Shown here piece by piece: positions 32,974-41,807 of a stretch of DNA of 64,000 nt. How positions within the stretch are numbered: the stretch's first letter is position 1; every line of letters starts with the position of its first letter. Location of the stretch: positions 124,001-188,000 of the forward strand of contig NZ_VLKU01000001.1 of NCBI RefSeq assembly GCF_007830335.1, written 5' to 3'. A program made the translations under genes and the position numbers. This stretch comes from Paracoccus sulfuroxidans (GTDB taxonomy: Bacteria > Pseudomonadota > Alphaproteobacteria > Rhodobacterales > Rhodobacteraceae). The notes under the pieces were generated by a model. It was not told where the DNA came from. It ran no database searches and worked only from the letters and a program-made list of their open reading frames with translations.

Positions 32974-34548
32974 GTGAAAATCGGCGCTTTGAAGGAGACT
33001 TTCGATGGTGAGGCTCGGGTTGCGATAACCCCGTCGTCTGCCGCGCATCTCAAGAAGCTTGGCTATGACCCCTATGTGGAAAGCGGCGCGGGTGCTCGTG
33101 CGGGTTTCTCGGATGCGGCCTACCAGGCTGCGGGCGTAACGGTTGTTCCGGGCGCTGCGGATCTGATCCGCGACACCGATATCGTGGTCAAGGTGCGGCC
33201 CCCCAGCGAGGCCGAGATCGCGCAGATGCGTCGCGGTCAGACGGTGATCTCGTATTTTTATCCGTCGCAGAACAGCGAGTTGCTGGAAGCGGCGCGTGAG
33301 CAGGGCGTCACCGCCATCGCCATGGACATGGTGCCGCGCATCAGCCGTGCGCAAAAGATGGACGCGCTGTCGTCGATGGCCAACATCGCGGGTTACCGCG
33401 CGGTCATCGAGGCGGCGAACAACTTCGGTCGCTTCTTCACCGGTCAGGTGACGGCGGCGGGCAAGGTGCCCCCGGCGAAGGTGCTGATCGTCGGCGCAGG
33501 CGTCGCGGGCCTGGCGGCCATCGGGGCTGCGACCTCGCTGGGCGCGCAGGTCTATGCCTTTGACGTGCGGCCGGAAGTGGCTGAACAGATTGAGTCCATG
33601 GGCGCTGAGTTCGTCTATCTGGACTTTGCCGAAGCGCAGACCGACGGCGCGACGACGGGCGGCTATGCCGCGCCTTCGAGCCCCGAGTTCCGCGAAGCGC
33701 AGCTGAAGAAGTTCCGCGAACTCGCGCCGGAAATGGACATCGTCATCACCACGGCGCTGATCCCGGGCCGCGATGCGCCGATCCTGTGGACCGCCGATAT
33801 GGTCGAGTCCATGAAGACCGGCAGCGTCATCGTCGACCTTGCGGCCGAGCGTGGCGGCAATTGCGAACTGACCGTCCCGGATGAGCGTTTTGTCACCGAC
33901 AATGGCGTCGTCATCATCGGCTACACCGACTTCCCGTCGCGGATGGGCGCGCAGGCCTCCGAGCTTTACGGCAACAACATCCGCCACATGATGACCGACC
34001 TCACGCCCGGCAAGGACGGGCAGGTCGTTCAGAACATGGAAGATGACGTCATTCGTGGCTCGACCGTTACCTTTGACGGCGATGTGACCTGGCCGCCGCC
34101 GCCGCCGAAAGTGGCTGCGATCGCCGCGCAGAAGCCGAAGGAGAAGGCCAAGGAGCTGACCCCGGAAGAGCGTCGCGCCAAGGAAGTGGCCGAGTTCAAG
34201 GCCCAGACCCGCTCGCAGGTCACCCTGCTGGCCGTGGGCGCGATCCTGATGCTGCTGGTCGGCATCTATGCTCCGGCCTCGTTCCTGTCGCATTTCATCG
34301 TCTTCGTGCTGTCGTGCTTCATCGGCTTCCAGGTCATCTGGAACGTCAGCCACTCGCTGCACACGCCGCTGATGGCGATCACCAACGCGATCTCGTCGAT
34401 CATCATCGTCGGCGCACTTCTGCAGATCGGCTCGGGTTCGTGGCTGATCGTCGTGCTGGCCGCAGCTTCGGTGCTGATGGCCGGGGTCAACATCTTTGGC
34501 GGCTTCCTGGTCACGCGCCGGATGCTTGCCATGTTCCAAAAGTCGTAA
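32974..34548 (+). CDS. pntA: NAD(P) transhydrogenase subunit alpha
   Basis: A 524-residue subunit of the proton-translocating transhydrogenase, which uses proton motive force to make NADPH from NADH. The N-terminal NAD(H)-binding domain I holds the Rossmann motif VLIVGAGVAGLAAIGAATSL (about residue 170) and RMGAQASELYGNN. After a Pro/Lys linker, three or four transmembrane helices follow from about residue 410. This is the one-chain PntA form, not the split PntAA/PntAB of some alphaproteobacteria. The GTG start is preceded by GGAGGAGGG. pntB begins 12 nt downstream. Confidence 0.96.
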   Translation: MKIGALKETFDGEARVAITPSSAAHLKKLGYDPYVESGAGARAGFSDAAYQAAGVTVVPGAADLIRDTDIVVKVRPPSEAEIAQMRRGQTVISYFYPSQNSELLEAAREQGVTAIAMDMVPRISRAQKMDALSSMANIAGYRAVIEAANNFGRFFTGQVTAAGKVPPAKVLIVGAGVAGLAAIGAATSLGAQVYAFDVRPEVAEQIESMGAEFVYLDFAEAQTDGATTGGYAAPSSPEFREAQLKKFRELAPEMDIVITTALIPGRDAPILWTADMVESMKTGSVIVDLAAERGGNCELTVPDERFVTDNGVVIIGYTDFPSRMGAQASELYGNNIRHMMTDLTPGKDGQVVQNMEDDVIRGSTVTFDGDVTWPPPPPKVAAIAAQKPKEKAKELTPEERRAKEVAEFKAQTRSQVTLLAVGAILMLLVGIYAPASFLSHFIVFVLSCFIGFQVIWNVSHSLHTPLMAITNAISSIIIVGALLQIGSGSWLIVVLAAASVLMAGVNIFGGFLVTRRMLAMFQKS

Positions 34549-34560
34549 GGAGGCGGTCAG

Positions 34561-36060
34561 ATGGAATTCGGATTCTCCACGGCCGCCTATGTGGTGGCAG
34601 CCGTTCTGTTCATCCTGTCGCTGGGCGGTCTGTCGGGTCAGGAAAGCGCCAAGCGCGCGGTCTGGTACGGCATCGCGGCGATGGCGCTGGCGATCTTCGC
34701 CACGCTGATCGGCCCCGGTTCGGGCAACTGGCTACTGGCGCTGGTGATGCTGCTGGTCGGCGGTGGCGCCGGTTGGGTCGTCGCTCAGCGCGTCCAGATG
34801 ACCGAGATGCCGCAGCTTGTCGCGGCCATGCACAGCCTCGTCGGCCTTGCTGCCGTGCTGATCGGCTTCAACGCCCAGTTCGAACTGAACGGCCTGCGCG
34901 AGATCATGGCGCTGTCCCATGATCCGACGGGTGCCGCGATGATGGACCCGGCGCGGCTGATCGAACTGGCCGAGCGCGCGCAGAAGCTGACCGGTTTCGC
35001 CGCCGTGCTGGCGCATAAGACCGCCGCGGAAGTGGCCATGCTGAAAGTCGAGGTCTTCCTTGGCATCTTCATCGGTGCGGTGACCTTCACCGGCTCGATC
35101 ATCGCCTTCGGCAAACTGGCGGGCAAGATCGACGGCAAGCCGCGCAAGCTGCCGGGCGGCCATGCGCTGAATGCCGGTGCGGCGCTTCTGTCGGTGCTCT
35201 TCGGTGTGCTTTACTGCGCCGACATCGGCTCGCCCGTGCTGTGGCTGGTGCTTGTCACGCTGATGGCCTTCTTCATCGGCTATCACCTGATCATGGGCAT
35301 CGGTGGCGCGGACATGCCGGTTGTCGTCTCGATGCTGAACAGCTATTCGGGCTGGGCGGCTGCGGCCATCGGCTTCACGCTGGGCAACGATCTGCTGATC
35401 GTGGTCGGCGCGCTGGTTGGCTCCTCGGGTGCGATCCTCAGCTACATCATGTGCAAGGCCATGAACCGCAACTTCGTCAGCGTGATCCTGGGCGGCTTCG
35501 GCGGCGAGGCAGGTCCCGCGATGGAAATCGAGGGTGAGCAGATCGCCATCGACGCCGAGAACGTGGCCGCTGCGCTGAACGATGCGGACGAAATCATCAT
35601 CGTGCCGGGCTATGGCATGGCGGTGGCGCAGGCCCAGCAGTCGGTCAGCGAGCTGACCCGCAAGCTGCGTGCGCGTGGCAAGAAGGTCCGCTTCGCGATC
35701 CACCCGGTTGCCGGTCGTCTGCCGGGCCACATGAACGTGCTGCTGGCCGAGGCGAAGGTTCCCTATGATATCGTTCTGGAAATGGACGAGATCAACGAGG
35801 ACTTCCCGAACACCGACGTGGTCATCGTCATCGGCTCGAACGACATCGTGAACCCTGCGGCGCAGGAAGACCCGAACAGCCCCATCGCCGGCATGCCGGT
35901 GCTGGAAGTCTGGAAAGCCAAGCAGGTGTTCGTGTCGAAGCGTGGTCAGGGCACCGGTTACTCGGGCATCGAGAACCCGCTGTTCTACAAGGAAAACACC
36001 CGCATGTTCTATGGCGACGCGAAGAAATCCATCGACGCGCTGCTGCCGATGATCGACTGA
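34561..36060 (+). CDS. pntB: NAD(P) transhydrogenase subunit beta
   Basis: A 499-residue partner of PntA. The first ~300 residues form the membrane domain with about nine helices ([20 protein letters not shown] is a family signature). The C-terminal NADP(H)-binding domain III has [52 protein letters not shown] and [17 protein letters not shown]. Full length. It starts 12 nt after pntA with AAGGAGG, and a hairpin terminator follows. Confidence 0.97.
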   Translation: MEFGFSTAAYVVAAVLFILSLGGLSGQESAKRAVWYGIAAMALAIFATLIGPGSGNWLLALVMLLVGGGAGWVVAQRVQMTEMPQLVAAMHSLVGLAAVLIGFNAQFELNGLREIMALSHDPTGAAMMDPARLIELAERAQKLTGFAAVLAHKTAAEVAMLKVEVFLGIFIGAVTFTGSIIAFGKLAGKIDGKPRKLPGGHALNAGAALLSVLFGVLYCADIGSPVLWLVLVTLMAFFIGYHLIMGIGGADMPVVVSMLNSYSGWAAAAIGFTLGNDLLIVVGALVGSSGAILSYIMCKAMNRNFVSVILGGFGGEAGPAMEIEGEQIAIDAENVAAALNDADEIIIVPGYGMAVAQAQQSVSELTRKLRARGKKVRFAIHPVAGRLPGHMNVLLAEAKVPYDIVLEMDEINEDFPNTDVVIVIGSNDIVNPAAQEDPNSPIAGMPVLEVWKAKQVFVSKRGQGTGYSGIENPLFYKENTRMFYGDAKKSIDALLPMID

Positions 36061-36084
36061 TCCGGACAGGCATGGTGAAACGAA

Positions 36085-36116
36085 AAGGGCGGTCCGCAAG
36101 GGCCGCCCTTCTTCCA
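36085..36116 (+). terminator. Terminator after pntAB
   Basis: An 11-bp stem with one G-T pair (AAGGGCGGTCC / GGGCCGCCCTT) and a GCAA tetraloop at 36085-36110, followed by a short T/C tract. On the minus strand the A-rich flank could also serve the small gene at 36133-36402. Confidence 0.8.
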
Positions 36117-36132
36117 TCAGGGGCTTCGGTTT

Positions 36133-36402
36133 TCAGCGGGCGTTCAGCATGGCCTTGATCACGTCGCTCGGCAGCGCCGGATGCAGCGCCAGCAGGCGCG
36201 ATTGCGCACCCTCGCGCGGGATCAGCACTGCACAGCGCGTCGCCGTCGATTGCGACTGCGTGGCCGAGCAATTGGTAATCACCCCCGCGCTCCAGGAGGA
36301 GCCGGGGTCGAATTGCATCACAGTCTCGATGAGCCCGGGAACATAGCCCAGGGTTTCAGCGGAATCGATATGCTCATCTAGGTTGTGAATGGGAAGGCAC
36401 AT
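36133..36402 (-). CDS. Orphan 89-residue hypothetical protein
   Basis: MCLPIHNLDEHIDSAETLGY begins a short soluble protein with three Cys residues and a segment CSATQSQSTATRCAVLIPRE; no family is recognised and there is no signal or membrane segment. Support for reality is its placement between a terminator and a stretch of upstream non-coding DNA with an inverted repeat, and the lack of a competing gene. No clear Shine-Dalgarno precedes the ATG, so a spurious frame cannot be excluded. Confidence 0.45.
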   Translation of the reverse strand: MCLPIHNLDEHIDSAETLGYVPGLIETVMQFDPGSSWSAGVITNCSATQSQSTATRCAVLIPREGAQSRLLALHPALPSDVIKAMLNAR

Positions 36403-36461
36403 GTCGTCATTCGTCAGGGTTAAGGCCCTTTCGAATTAGCCAACAGGTTAACGCATGTACA

Positions 36462-36484
36462 TTTGACCTTTAGAACAGGTCGAA
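36462..36484. promoter_or_regulatory. Inverted repeat, possible operator
   Basis: TTTGACCT-(7 nt)-AGGTCGAA; 7 of 8 arm positions are complementary. It lies 60 nt upstream of the 89-residue gene's start and downstream of the L,D-transpeptidase gene. Arm length and spacing suit a dimeric regulator; identity unknown. Confidence 0.4.
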
Positions 36485-36497
36485 CTTTCACTGTAGC

Positions 36498-36538
36498 GGC
36501 AGGGGCAGCACCCCTGCCAGCCAATCTTGCGTAAGATT
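36498..36538 (-). terminator. Tandem hairpins after the L,D-transpeptidase gene
   Basis: Immediately after the stop at 36539, AATCTT-ACGC-AAGATT (36523-36538) and then GGCAGGGG/CCCCTGCC (36498-36518, loop 5 nt) form two stems. No clear T-run follows, so the terminator role is likely but not certain. Confidence 0.55.
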
Positions 36539-37054
36539 TTACGGAGTGATCAGGATCGGAGTGCCGTCCTGCACCATCGCATAGATATCCTCGACCTCGG
36601 TGTCGCTGACCGCGATGCAGCCTGCGGTCCAGTCGCCGCGCATCTTCGACAGCACGCGACCCTCGGGACCCTGACCGTGGATGAAGATATCGCTGCCCGC
36701 GCTGCGGCCCAGAGACATGGCTTTTGCCGAGTCCTGCGGGTTCGGATACGAGACGCCAATCGACAGGTGATAGCGGCTGTCGGGGTTGCGGCGGTCGATA
36801 TAGTAAAGCCCCTCGGGCGTCTTGCCGTCGCCCTCGAATTCCTTATGGCCAATCGGCTCATTGCCGAGGCCAATGCGATAGGCCTTCAGCACCGTGTTGC
36901 CGCTCATCAGAAGCATCTGCCGTGCGCCCTTGTTGACGACGACTTGCGTCACCGGCGGTCCGCTATAGGACTTGAACTTGCTGGGTTCCTGCGAACAGGC
37001 TGCAAGCCCGATCAACAGCACGACCGCAAGAAGCCGCGAGAGCCATGCAGGCAT
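36539..37054 (-). CDS. L,D-transpeptidase (YkuD domain) lipoprotein
   Basis: About 171 residues: a lipoprotein signal ending LIGLAAC, then a YkuD domain. The catalytic block reads IHGQGPEGR followed by DWTAGCIAVSDTEVEDI, with the catalytic Cys in the GCI motif and the upstream His in place. Such enzymes make 3-3 peptidoglycan cross-links or attach or detach proteins at meso-diaminopimelate from the periplasm. In-frame ATGs at 37054 and 37060 are both possible; GAGGG is spaced 7 nt from the former. It diverges from the DUF3422 gene. Confidence 0.87.
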   Translation of the reverse strand: MPAWLSRLLAVVLLIGLAACSQEPSKFKSYSGPPVTQVVVNKGARQMLLMSGNTVLKAYRIGLGNEPIGHKEFEGDGKTPEGLYYIDRRNPDSRYHLSIGVSYPNPQDSAKAMSLGRSAGSDIFIHGQGPEGRVLSKMRGDWTAGCIAVSDTEVEDIYAMVQDGTPILITP

Positions 37055-37219
37055 CTTCATTCCCTCGTTATCCGTGTTTGATCCAATTTGCCTTTTCGTC
37101 TGCACGGCGGCAATCCGTAGGCCTTCACGAATTCCGGAGCGGACGGGCATTTCCGCATCAGTTGCAGGGCCTGCTGGCTTTCCTGTTGCAGATGCAAGGC
37201 CGGTGGATAATCTGGCGCC

Positions 37220-38527
37220 ATGACCGCAGATGACGAACACCCGCTTCGATATTCCCTTGCCAATGAACTGCATGCGCGCCCCTCTCCGCGGCTGGAGGCG
37301 CCATGCACGGCAGTGTTCATGGCCTTCAAAGAGCCGCGCGACGCGGCCAACCGCGACCGCAGCAAGGACGTCGTGCATCTGGCCGAGCTTTGCGCCCGTC
37401 ACGGCGCGCCCTGGCCTGACCCGAACTCGGCCCATTATTCGGCGCATCTGGGGCGGCATCTGCTGAACTGGGAAAGCCACACGGAATTCGTGACCTATGC
37501 GGCCTTCGTTCCCGGGCTGCCGCATCAGCCCTTTGATCCTTCGACAGGCGATATTTTCCCGAAGCACTGGCAGCATCAGGCGCCCGGAAAACGCATCGCG
37601 GCGGTGATGATTCAGGTCGACATCCTGCCCGAAAACCCGGCCGAGATCCTGCCGCGCCTGTCGCAATGGTTCGCCAAGGAAAGCATCGCGACCGTCTGGG
37701 TGCTGGAGGAAGCCGCCGTCGTCGCCGGTGATTTTCGCATCGATCCGTCGGGCTGGATGCGCTTTGCGGTCTTCGTCAAGCCCGGCACCGGCTCGGGGCG
37801 CATCGGCCGCATCGTCCAGCGTCTGGTCGAGCTTGAGACCTACCGCGCCATGTCCATGCTGGGCCTTGGCCGGGCGCGCGATCTGAACCGCCTGCTCAAT
37901 CAACTTGACCCGGAACTCAACGACATCGTGCAGGGCATGAGCGATGACAGCCGCCCGCCCGAAACCGTGCTGCAAGAGCTGCTGTCGGTCTCGGCCCGGC
38001 TGGAAAGTGCGGCCATGCAGCATTCCTTCCGATTTGGCGCAACGGCGGCCTATCAGGCCATCGTCAATGACCGGGTGGCGGCCCTGCGCGAGACGCGCTT
38101 CATGGGCGGGCAGATGCTGACCGAGTTCATGACCCGGCGCTATCATCCGGCGATGCGGACGGCGAAATCGGCCGAGCAGCGCCTGAACGCCATGCTGAAC
38201 CGCAGCGAGCGCGCGGCGGAACTGCTGCGCACCCGCGTCGATGTCTGGCGGGGCGCGCAGAACCAGGACCTGCTGGAGCGCGCGGATCGCCGCGCCGATC
38301 TGCAGCTGCGCCTGCAGCACACGGTCGAGGGGCTTTCGGTCGTCGCCATCAGCTATTATGCGGTGGGGTTGCTGGGCTATGCGCTTGACCCGATCGCCAA
38401 GCATTTCGGGGTCGAGAAGGCGCTTCTGGTCGCCGCCCTGACGCCGCTGGTCATCCTGTGCGTCTGGCTGGCGATGCGACGCATCCATGCGCGGCTGCAC
38501 AGCGCCGAGGGCGACAGCCCGCACTGA
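37220..38527 (+). CDS. DUF3422 family membrane protein
   Basis: A 435-residue protein of the DUF3422 family. The conserved N-terminal block HPLRYSLANELHARP is present, followed by a long soluble region with WESHTEFVTYAAF and LQELLSVSARLE, a helical section (about residues 300-370), and two C-terminal transmembrane helices (about 375-420) near GLSVVAISYYAVGLLGYA. This gives a tail-anchored topology reminiscent of CorA-like or coiled-coil membrane proteins; no function is established. The next two genes follow closely on the same strand. Confidence 0.85.
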   Translation: MTADDEHPLRYSLANELHARPSPRLEAPCTAVFMAFKEPRDAANRDRSKDVVHLAELCARHGAPWPDPNSAHYSAHLGRHLLNWESHTEFVTYAAFVPGLPHQPFDPSTGDIFPKHWQHQAPGKRIAAVMIQVDILPENPAEILPRLSQWFAKESIATVWVLEEAAVVAGDFRIDPSGWMRFAVFVKPGTGSGRIGRIVQRLVELETYRAMSMLGLGRARDLNRLLNQLDPELNDIVQGMSDDSRPPETVLQELLSVSARLESAAMQHSFRFGATAAYQAIVNDRVAALRETRFMGGQMLTEFMTRRYHPAMRTAKSAEQRLNAMLNRSERAAELLRTRVDVWRGAQNQDLLERADRRADLQLRLQHTVEGLSVVAISYYAVGLLGYALDPIAKHFGVEKALLVAALTPLVILCVWLAMRRIHARLHSAEGDSPH

Positions 38528-38552
38528 CATTTCTGGCTCAAATGAGGATCAC

Positions 38553-38633
38553 ATGAGAGTTGCACTTTCCCTTCTGGCCATCCTGGCCCTGACCGCCTGC
38601 ACCAATGGCATCCCCTTCGTTCCGGTGATCTGA
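38553..38633 (+). CDS. 26-residue mini-lipoprotein
   Basis: ATG at 38553 after GAGGATCAC encodes MRVALSLLAILALTACTNGI followed by PFVPVI and stop. It is a complete lipoprotein signal with an LTAC lipobox, leaving a mature peptide of only about 11 residues (CTNGIPFVPVI). Its TGA overlaps the ATG of the next gene (TGATG), so translation is probably coupled. Good ribosome site, correct signal architecture and tight packing support it as a real gene, although its size prevents a homology judgement. Function unknown; entericidin- or Lpp-like roles are speculative. Confidence 0.65.
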   Translation: MRVALSLLAILALTACTNGIPFVPVI

Positions 38634-38977
38634 TGGCGGGCAATCTGAAGATGTACGGGCTGGCCCATTGCTCGACCTGCCAGAAGGCGCAGGCCGAGCT
38701 TGAGGCGGCAGGCTGGACGATCGAGTTTCGCGACGTGAAGACCGCCCCGCTGTCGGCGGCCGAGTGGGCGACGCTCTCGGATGAATTCGGCGAAAAGCTG
38801 GTCAATCGCGCCAGCCTGACCTGGCGCGGCATGTCCGAGGATGAGCGCGCCCAGACCCCCGTCCAGATGCTGGAGGCCAAGCCCTCGCTCATCAAACGCC
38901 CGGCGATTGCGGCGGGTGATCAGCGGCTTCTGGGCTGGACCGCGAACGTCAAACGCGCGCTAGGCGTCGCTGCCTGA
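38633..38977 (+). CDS. ArsC/Spx-like thioredoxin-fold protein
   Basis: A 114-residue protein of the ArsC/Spx/YffB family. MYGLAHCSTCQKAQAELEAA carries a CxxC pair near residue 14, followed by the family's FRDVKTAPLSAAEWATL and a late SLIKRPAI motif containing the conserved Arg-Pro. Without an arsenic operon nearby, it could act as a glutathione- or thioredoxin-dependent reductase (YffB-like) rather than a true arsenate reductase. Its ATG overlaps the mini-lipoprotein stop. Confidence 0.82.
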   Translation: MAGNLKMYGLAHCSTCQKAQAELEAAGWTIEFRDVKTAPLSAAEWATLSDEFGEKLVNRASLTWRGMSEDERAQTPVQMLEAKPSLIKRPAIAAGDQRLLGWTANVKRALGVAA

Positions 38978-38984
38978 CCGGTTC

Positions 38985-39013
38985 GGGATGCGGCGGTCCG
39001 GCCGCCGCATCCC
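38985..39013. terminator. Perfect hairpin between convergent genes
   Basis: GGGATGCGGCGG / CCGCCGCATCCC, a 12-bp perfect stem with a 5-nt loop, sits between the ArsC-like gene (plus) and the ABC binding-protein gene (minus). No T-run; probably a shared 3' end or stabilising structure. Confidence 0.6.
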
Positions 39014-39019
39014 CATGCC

Positions 39020-40006
39020 TTATTGCAGCGCCTTGTCCGAGATCTGATGCGTCCAGGCCCCCTCGGGCTCTTTGGCGATCACCGGGTCCGAGCCACCGGC
39101 CAGCAGGGTCTCGACCGTGCGCTTGTAATCGGCTTCCTCCAGCGCACCGTTCGAGCCCGCCGTCAGCTTGGCGATTTCCTGCGCCATGCGGGTCTGGTGT
39201 TCGATGGTCTGGGCGCCGGTTTCGTCATTTTCCATGACAATCTCGGCGGCTTCCTCGGGGTGCTCCTCGGCGTATTTCCAGCCCTTCATGCTGGCGCGGA
39301 CAAAGCGGACCAGCTTGTCCTCCATCGCCGGATCGCCCAGCTTCTCCTCCAAAACGTAAAGCCCGTCTTCCAGCGTGGCGACGCCCTGATCCTCATATTT
39401 GAAGGTCACCAGATCCTCGGGCTTGATGCCCGCGTCCAGCACTTGCCCATATTCATTATAGGTCATGGTGCTGATGCAGGCGGCCTGTTTCTGCAGCAAA
39501 GGATCGACGTTGAAGCCCTGTTTCAGCACGGTCACGCCATCCGGGCCGCCTTCGGTCGGAAGGCCCAGATGCGCCATCCAGCTGAGGAAGGGGAACTCAT
39601 TGCCCGAGAACCAGACGCCCAGCGTCTTGCCCTTGAAATCGGTCTTGGGGTCGGTGATGCCGCTTTCCTTCAGGCAGGTCAGCATCATACCCGAGGATTT
39701 GAACGGCTGGGCAATATTGACGATGGGCAGCCCTTTTTCGCGGGCGGCCAGGGCTGCGGGCATCCATTCCACGGTGACATCGGCACCACCACCGGCCAGC
39801 ACCTGAACGGGCGCGATATCCGGGCCGCCGGGCAGGATGGTGACGTCCAGCCCTTCTTCCTTGTAGAAGCCCTTGTCCTTGGCGACGTAATAGCCGCCGA
39901 ACTGGGCCTGCGTCACCCATTTCAGCTGCAGCGTCAGCGCATCATCCGCCTGCGCCATTCCCGCGAACAGACCAAGCGCGCCGACAGTCATCATCAGTCT
40001 TTTCAT
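39020..40006 (-). CDS. NMT1/THI5-like ABC transporter substrate-binding protein
   Basis: A 328-residue periplasmic protein with a signal peptide (MKRLMMTVGALGLFAGMAQA). The mature start LTLQLKWVTQAQFGGYYVAK and DKGFYKEEGLDVTI are typical of the NMT1/THI5 group that binds pyrimidine moieties (HMP, formylaminopyrimidine) or riboflavin. As last gene of an operon with dihydropyrimidinase and a carbamoyl-amidohydrolase under a RutR box, a pyrimidine-derived ligand is the reasonable inference. The ATG at 40006 follows GGAG by about 8 nt and beats an in-frame ATG at 40018. Confidence 0.87.
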   Translation of the reverse strand: MKRLMMTVGALGLFAGMAQADDALTLQLKWVTQAQFGGYYVAKDKGFYKEEGLDVTILPGGPDIAPVQVLAGGGADVTVEWMPAALAAREKGLPIVNIAQPFKSSGMMLTCLKESGITDPKTDFKGKTLGVWFSGNEFPFLSWMAHLGLPTEGGPDGVTVLKQGFNVDPLLQKQAACISTMTYNEYGQVLDAGIKPEDLVTFKYEDQGVATLEDGLYVLEEKLGDPAMEDKLVRFVRASMKGWKYAEEHPEEAAEIVMENDETGAQTIEHQTRMAQEIAKLTAGSNGALEEADYKRTVETLLAGGSDPVIAKEPEGAWTHQISDKALQ

Positions 40007-40047
40007 TGCTCTCTCCACCGTTGGTTGAGGCGTTTTGCGCGCCCCGC

Positions 40048-40884
40048 TTATTGACGCTGCGAGGGGTGCCAGAAGGTCACCCTTCGTTCGATCAGCGCGA
40101 CAATTCCGTAAAACAGCGTACCCGCCAGTGCGGCGACGGCGATCTCGGCCCAGACCAGCGGCAGGTTCAGTTGCCCGACCGCCGTCGAGATCCGAAAGCC
40201 CATGCCCCGCGTCGGGCTGCCGAAGAACTCGGCCACGATGGCCCCGATCAGCGCCAGCGTCGTGGTGATCTTCAGCCCGTTGAAGATGAAGGGCATTGCC
40301 GCAGGCAGGCGCATCTTAAGAAGCGAGGGCCAGTAGCCCGCGCTCCAGGTGGCCATCAGGTCGCGTTGCAGGCTGTCCGTGGCCTTCAGCCCCGCGACCG
40401 TGTTCACGAGGATCGGGAAGAAGACCATGATGACCACGACCGCGGCCTTGGAGTGCCAGTCAAACCCGAACCACATCACCATGATCGGCGCGATCCCCAC
40501 GATGGGCAGGGCCGCCACGAAATTCCCGATGGGCAGCAGCCCGCGTTGCAGGAAGGGTGAGCGGTCGATGGCAATGGCCGTCAGGATCGCCGCCAGCGCC
40601 CCGATGACCCAGCCGACCACCGCGCCCTTCAGGATCGTCTGCACGAAATCCCCCCAAAGCAGCGGCAGGTTCGCGGCGAGGCTTTTGCCAATCGCACTGG
40701 GCGCGGGCAGGATCACGGGTGCGACGTGGTAAAGGCGGACGACCATTTCCCACAGGACCAGCAGGGTGATGCCGAAGATCGCGGCGACGATGATCGCGTA
40801 AAGCGGCCCCTCATTGCGGGCGATGCGGCGGTTCAGCCCCATCGCGCCCAGCCAGACCGCAAGGATCGACAGCGCCGCCGTCAT
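40048..40884 (-). CDS. ABC transporter permease (SsuC/TauC-like), second of two
   Basis: A 278-residue inner-membrane permease with about six helices and an EAA-type loop (LMATWSAGYWPSLLKMRLPAAMPFIF). It belongs to the binding-protein-dependent permease class used by nitrate, sulfonate and pyrimidine-precursor importers. Its start overlaps the stop of the preceding permease gene by 4 nt (ATGA), and the binding-protein gene follows 41 nt downstream. Presence of two permeases implies a heterodimer. Confidence 0.85.
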   Translation of the reverse strand: MTAALSILAVWLGAMGLNRRIARNEGPLYAIIVAAIFGITLLVLWEMVVRLYHVAPVILPAPSAIGKSLAANLPLLWGDFVQTILKGAVVGWVIGALAAILTAIAIDRSPFLQRGLLPIGNFVAALPIVGIAPIMVMWFGFDWHSKAAVVVIMVFFPILVNTVAGLKATDSLQRDLMATWSAGYWPSLLKMRLPAAMPFIFNGLKITTTLALIGAIVAEFFGSPTRGMGFRISTAVGQLNLPLVWAEIAVAALAGTLFYGIVALIERRVTFWHPSQRQ

Positions 40885-41807
40885 CGTGCCAGTCCCATGC
40901 GACGCAGGGTGATCCGCTCGATCACGCCGATCAGCAGCACCAGCCCGGCGGCCAGCGTCGCGGCCATGAAGAGCGCCGACCAGATCTGGATCGTCTGCCC
41001 GTAATAGCTGCCCGACAAGAGCCGCGCGCCCAGACCTGCCGAGGCTCCGCCCGGTAGCTCGCCCACGATGGTGCCCACCAGCGCGGCCGCAACCGCGACC
41101 TTCAGGCTCGCGAACAGGTAAGGCATGGCCGAGGGCAGCCGCAGCCGCCAGAACACCTGCGCCTCGCCCGCGTTCCAGCTGTGCATCAGGTCCAGCTGCA
41201 TCCGGTCAGGCGCGCGCAGCCCCTTCACCATGCCGACCAGCACCGGAAAAAACGACAGCCAAGCCGAGATCAGCGCCTTCGGGATCAGCCCGGTGATCCC
41301 CATGCTGCTGAGAACCACGATGACCATGGGCGCGAGCGCGACAATCGGCACGGTCTGGCTGGCGATGGCCCAGGGCATGACCGACATGTCCATGACGCGG
41401 CTGTGGACGATTCCAACCGCCAGCAGGATGCCTGCAAGGCTGCCGATGGCAAAGCCCAGAAGCGTGGGCGCCAGCGTGATCCAGCCATGCCAGACCAGAC
41501 TGCGCTTCGAGGTGATCTTCTGCCCGAAAATCCCGTCCCAAAGCCCCGCCGCCACCTGATGTGGCGCGGGCAGGACGGGCCGGTCCTGCGTCATGGTCGC
41601 ACTTACGAGGTCCATGAAGCCCAACGGCTGGCCAGCGCGCGCGGCCTGATCCTGCGCCCAGGTCGAATTCAGGAAGAAAGCCCCCAGGTACCAGACCCCG
41701 ATGATCGCCATCAGCACGACAAGGACCGGAAACAGCCCCTGCATCAGCCCCGTATAAAGCGCGGGCCGCCTTCGCATGCGCAGGGCAGGAGCCGGGATTT
41801 CAGTCAT
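40881..41807 (-). CDS. ABC transporter permease (SsuC/TauC-like), first of two
   Basis: A 308-residue permease with an N-terminal helix and a long periplasmic segment (about residues 45-110) before the transmembrane permease core. The EAA-type loop reads LMHSWNAGEAQVFWRLRLPSAMPYLF. The ATG at 41807 overlaps the end of the ATPase gene and follows GAGGGG; an in-frame ATG at 41849 would sit deep inside the ATPase gene. Translationally coupled on both sides. Confidence 0.85.
   Translation of the reverse strand: MTEIPAPALRMRRRPALYTGLMQGLFPVLVVLMAIIGVWYLGAFFLNSTWAQDQAARAGQPLGFMDLVSATMTQDRPVLPAPHQVAAGLWDGIFGQKITSKRSLVWHGWITLAPTLLGFAIGSLAGILLAVGIVHSRVMDMSVMPWAIASQTVPIVALAPMVIVVLSSMGITGLIPKALISAWLSFFPVLVGMVKGLRAPDRMQLDLMHSWNAGEAQVFWRLRLPSAMPYLFASLKVAVAAALVGTIVGELPGGASAGLGARLLSGSYYGQTIQIWSALFMAATLAAGLVLLIGVIERITLRRMGLAR

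Noticed and set aside
36462..36484. The inverted repeat considered as a second RutR box.
   Set aside because: The TTTGACC and GGTCGAA arms are separated by 9 nt, whereas RutR half sites are separated by only a few; spacing and arms do not fit.
36539..38530. A 663-codon minus-strand frame fusing the L,D-transpeptidase to a long N-terminal extension.
   Set aside because: The extension is antisense of the DUF3422 gene, while the internal ATG at 37054/37060 begins a proper lipoprotein signal with a ribosome site.
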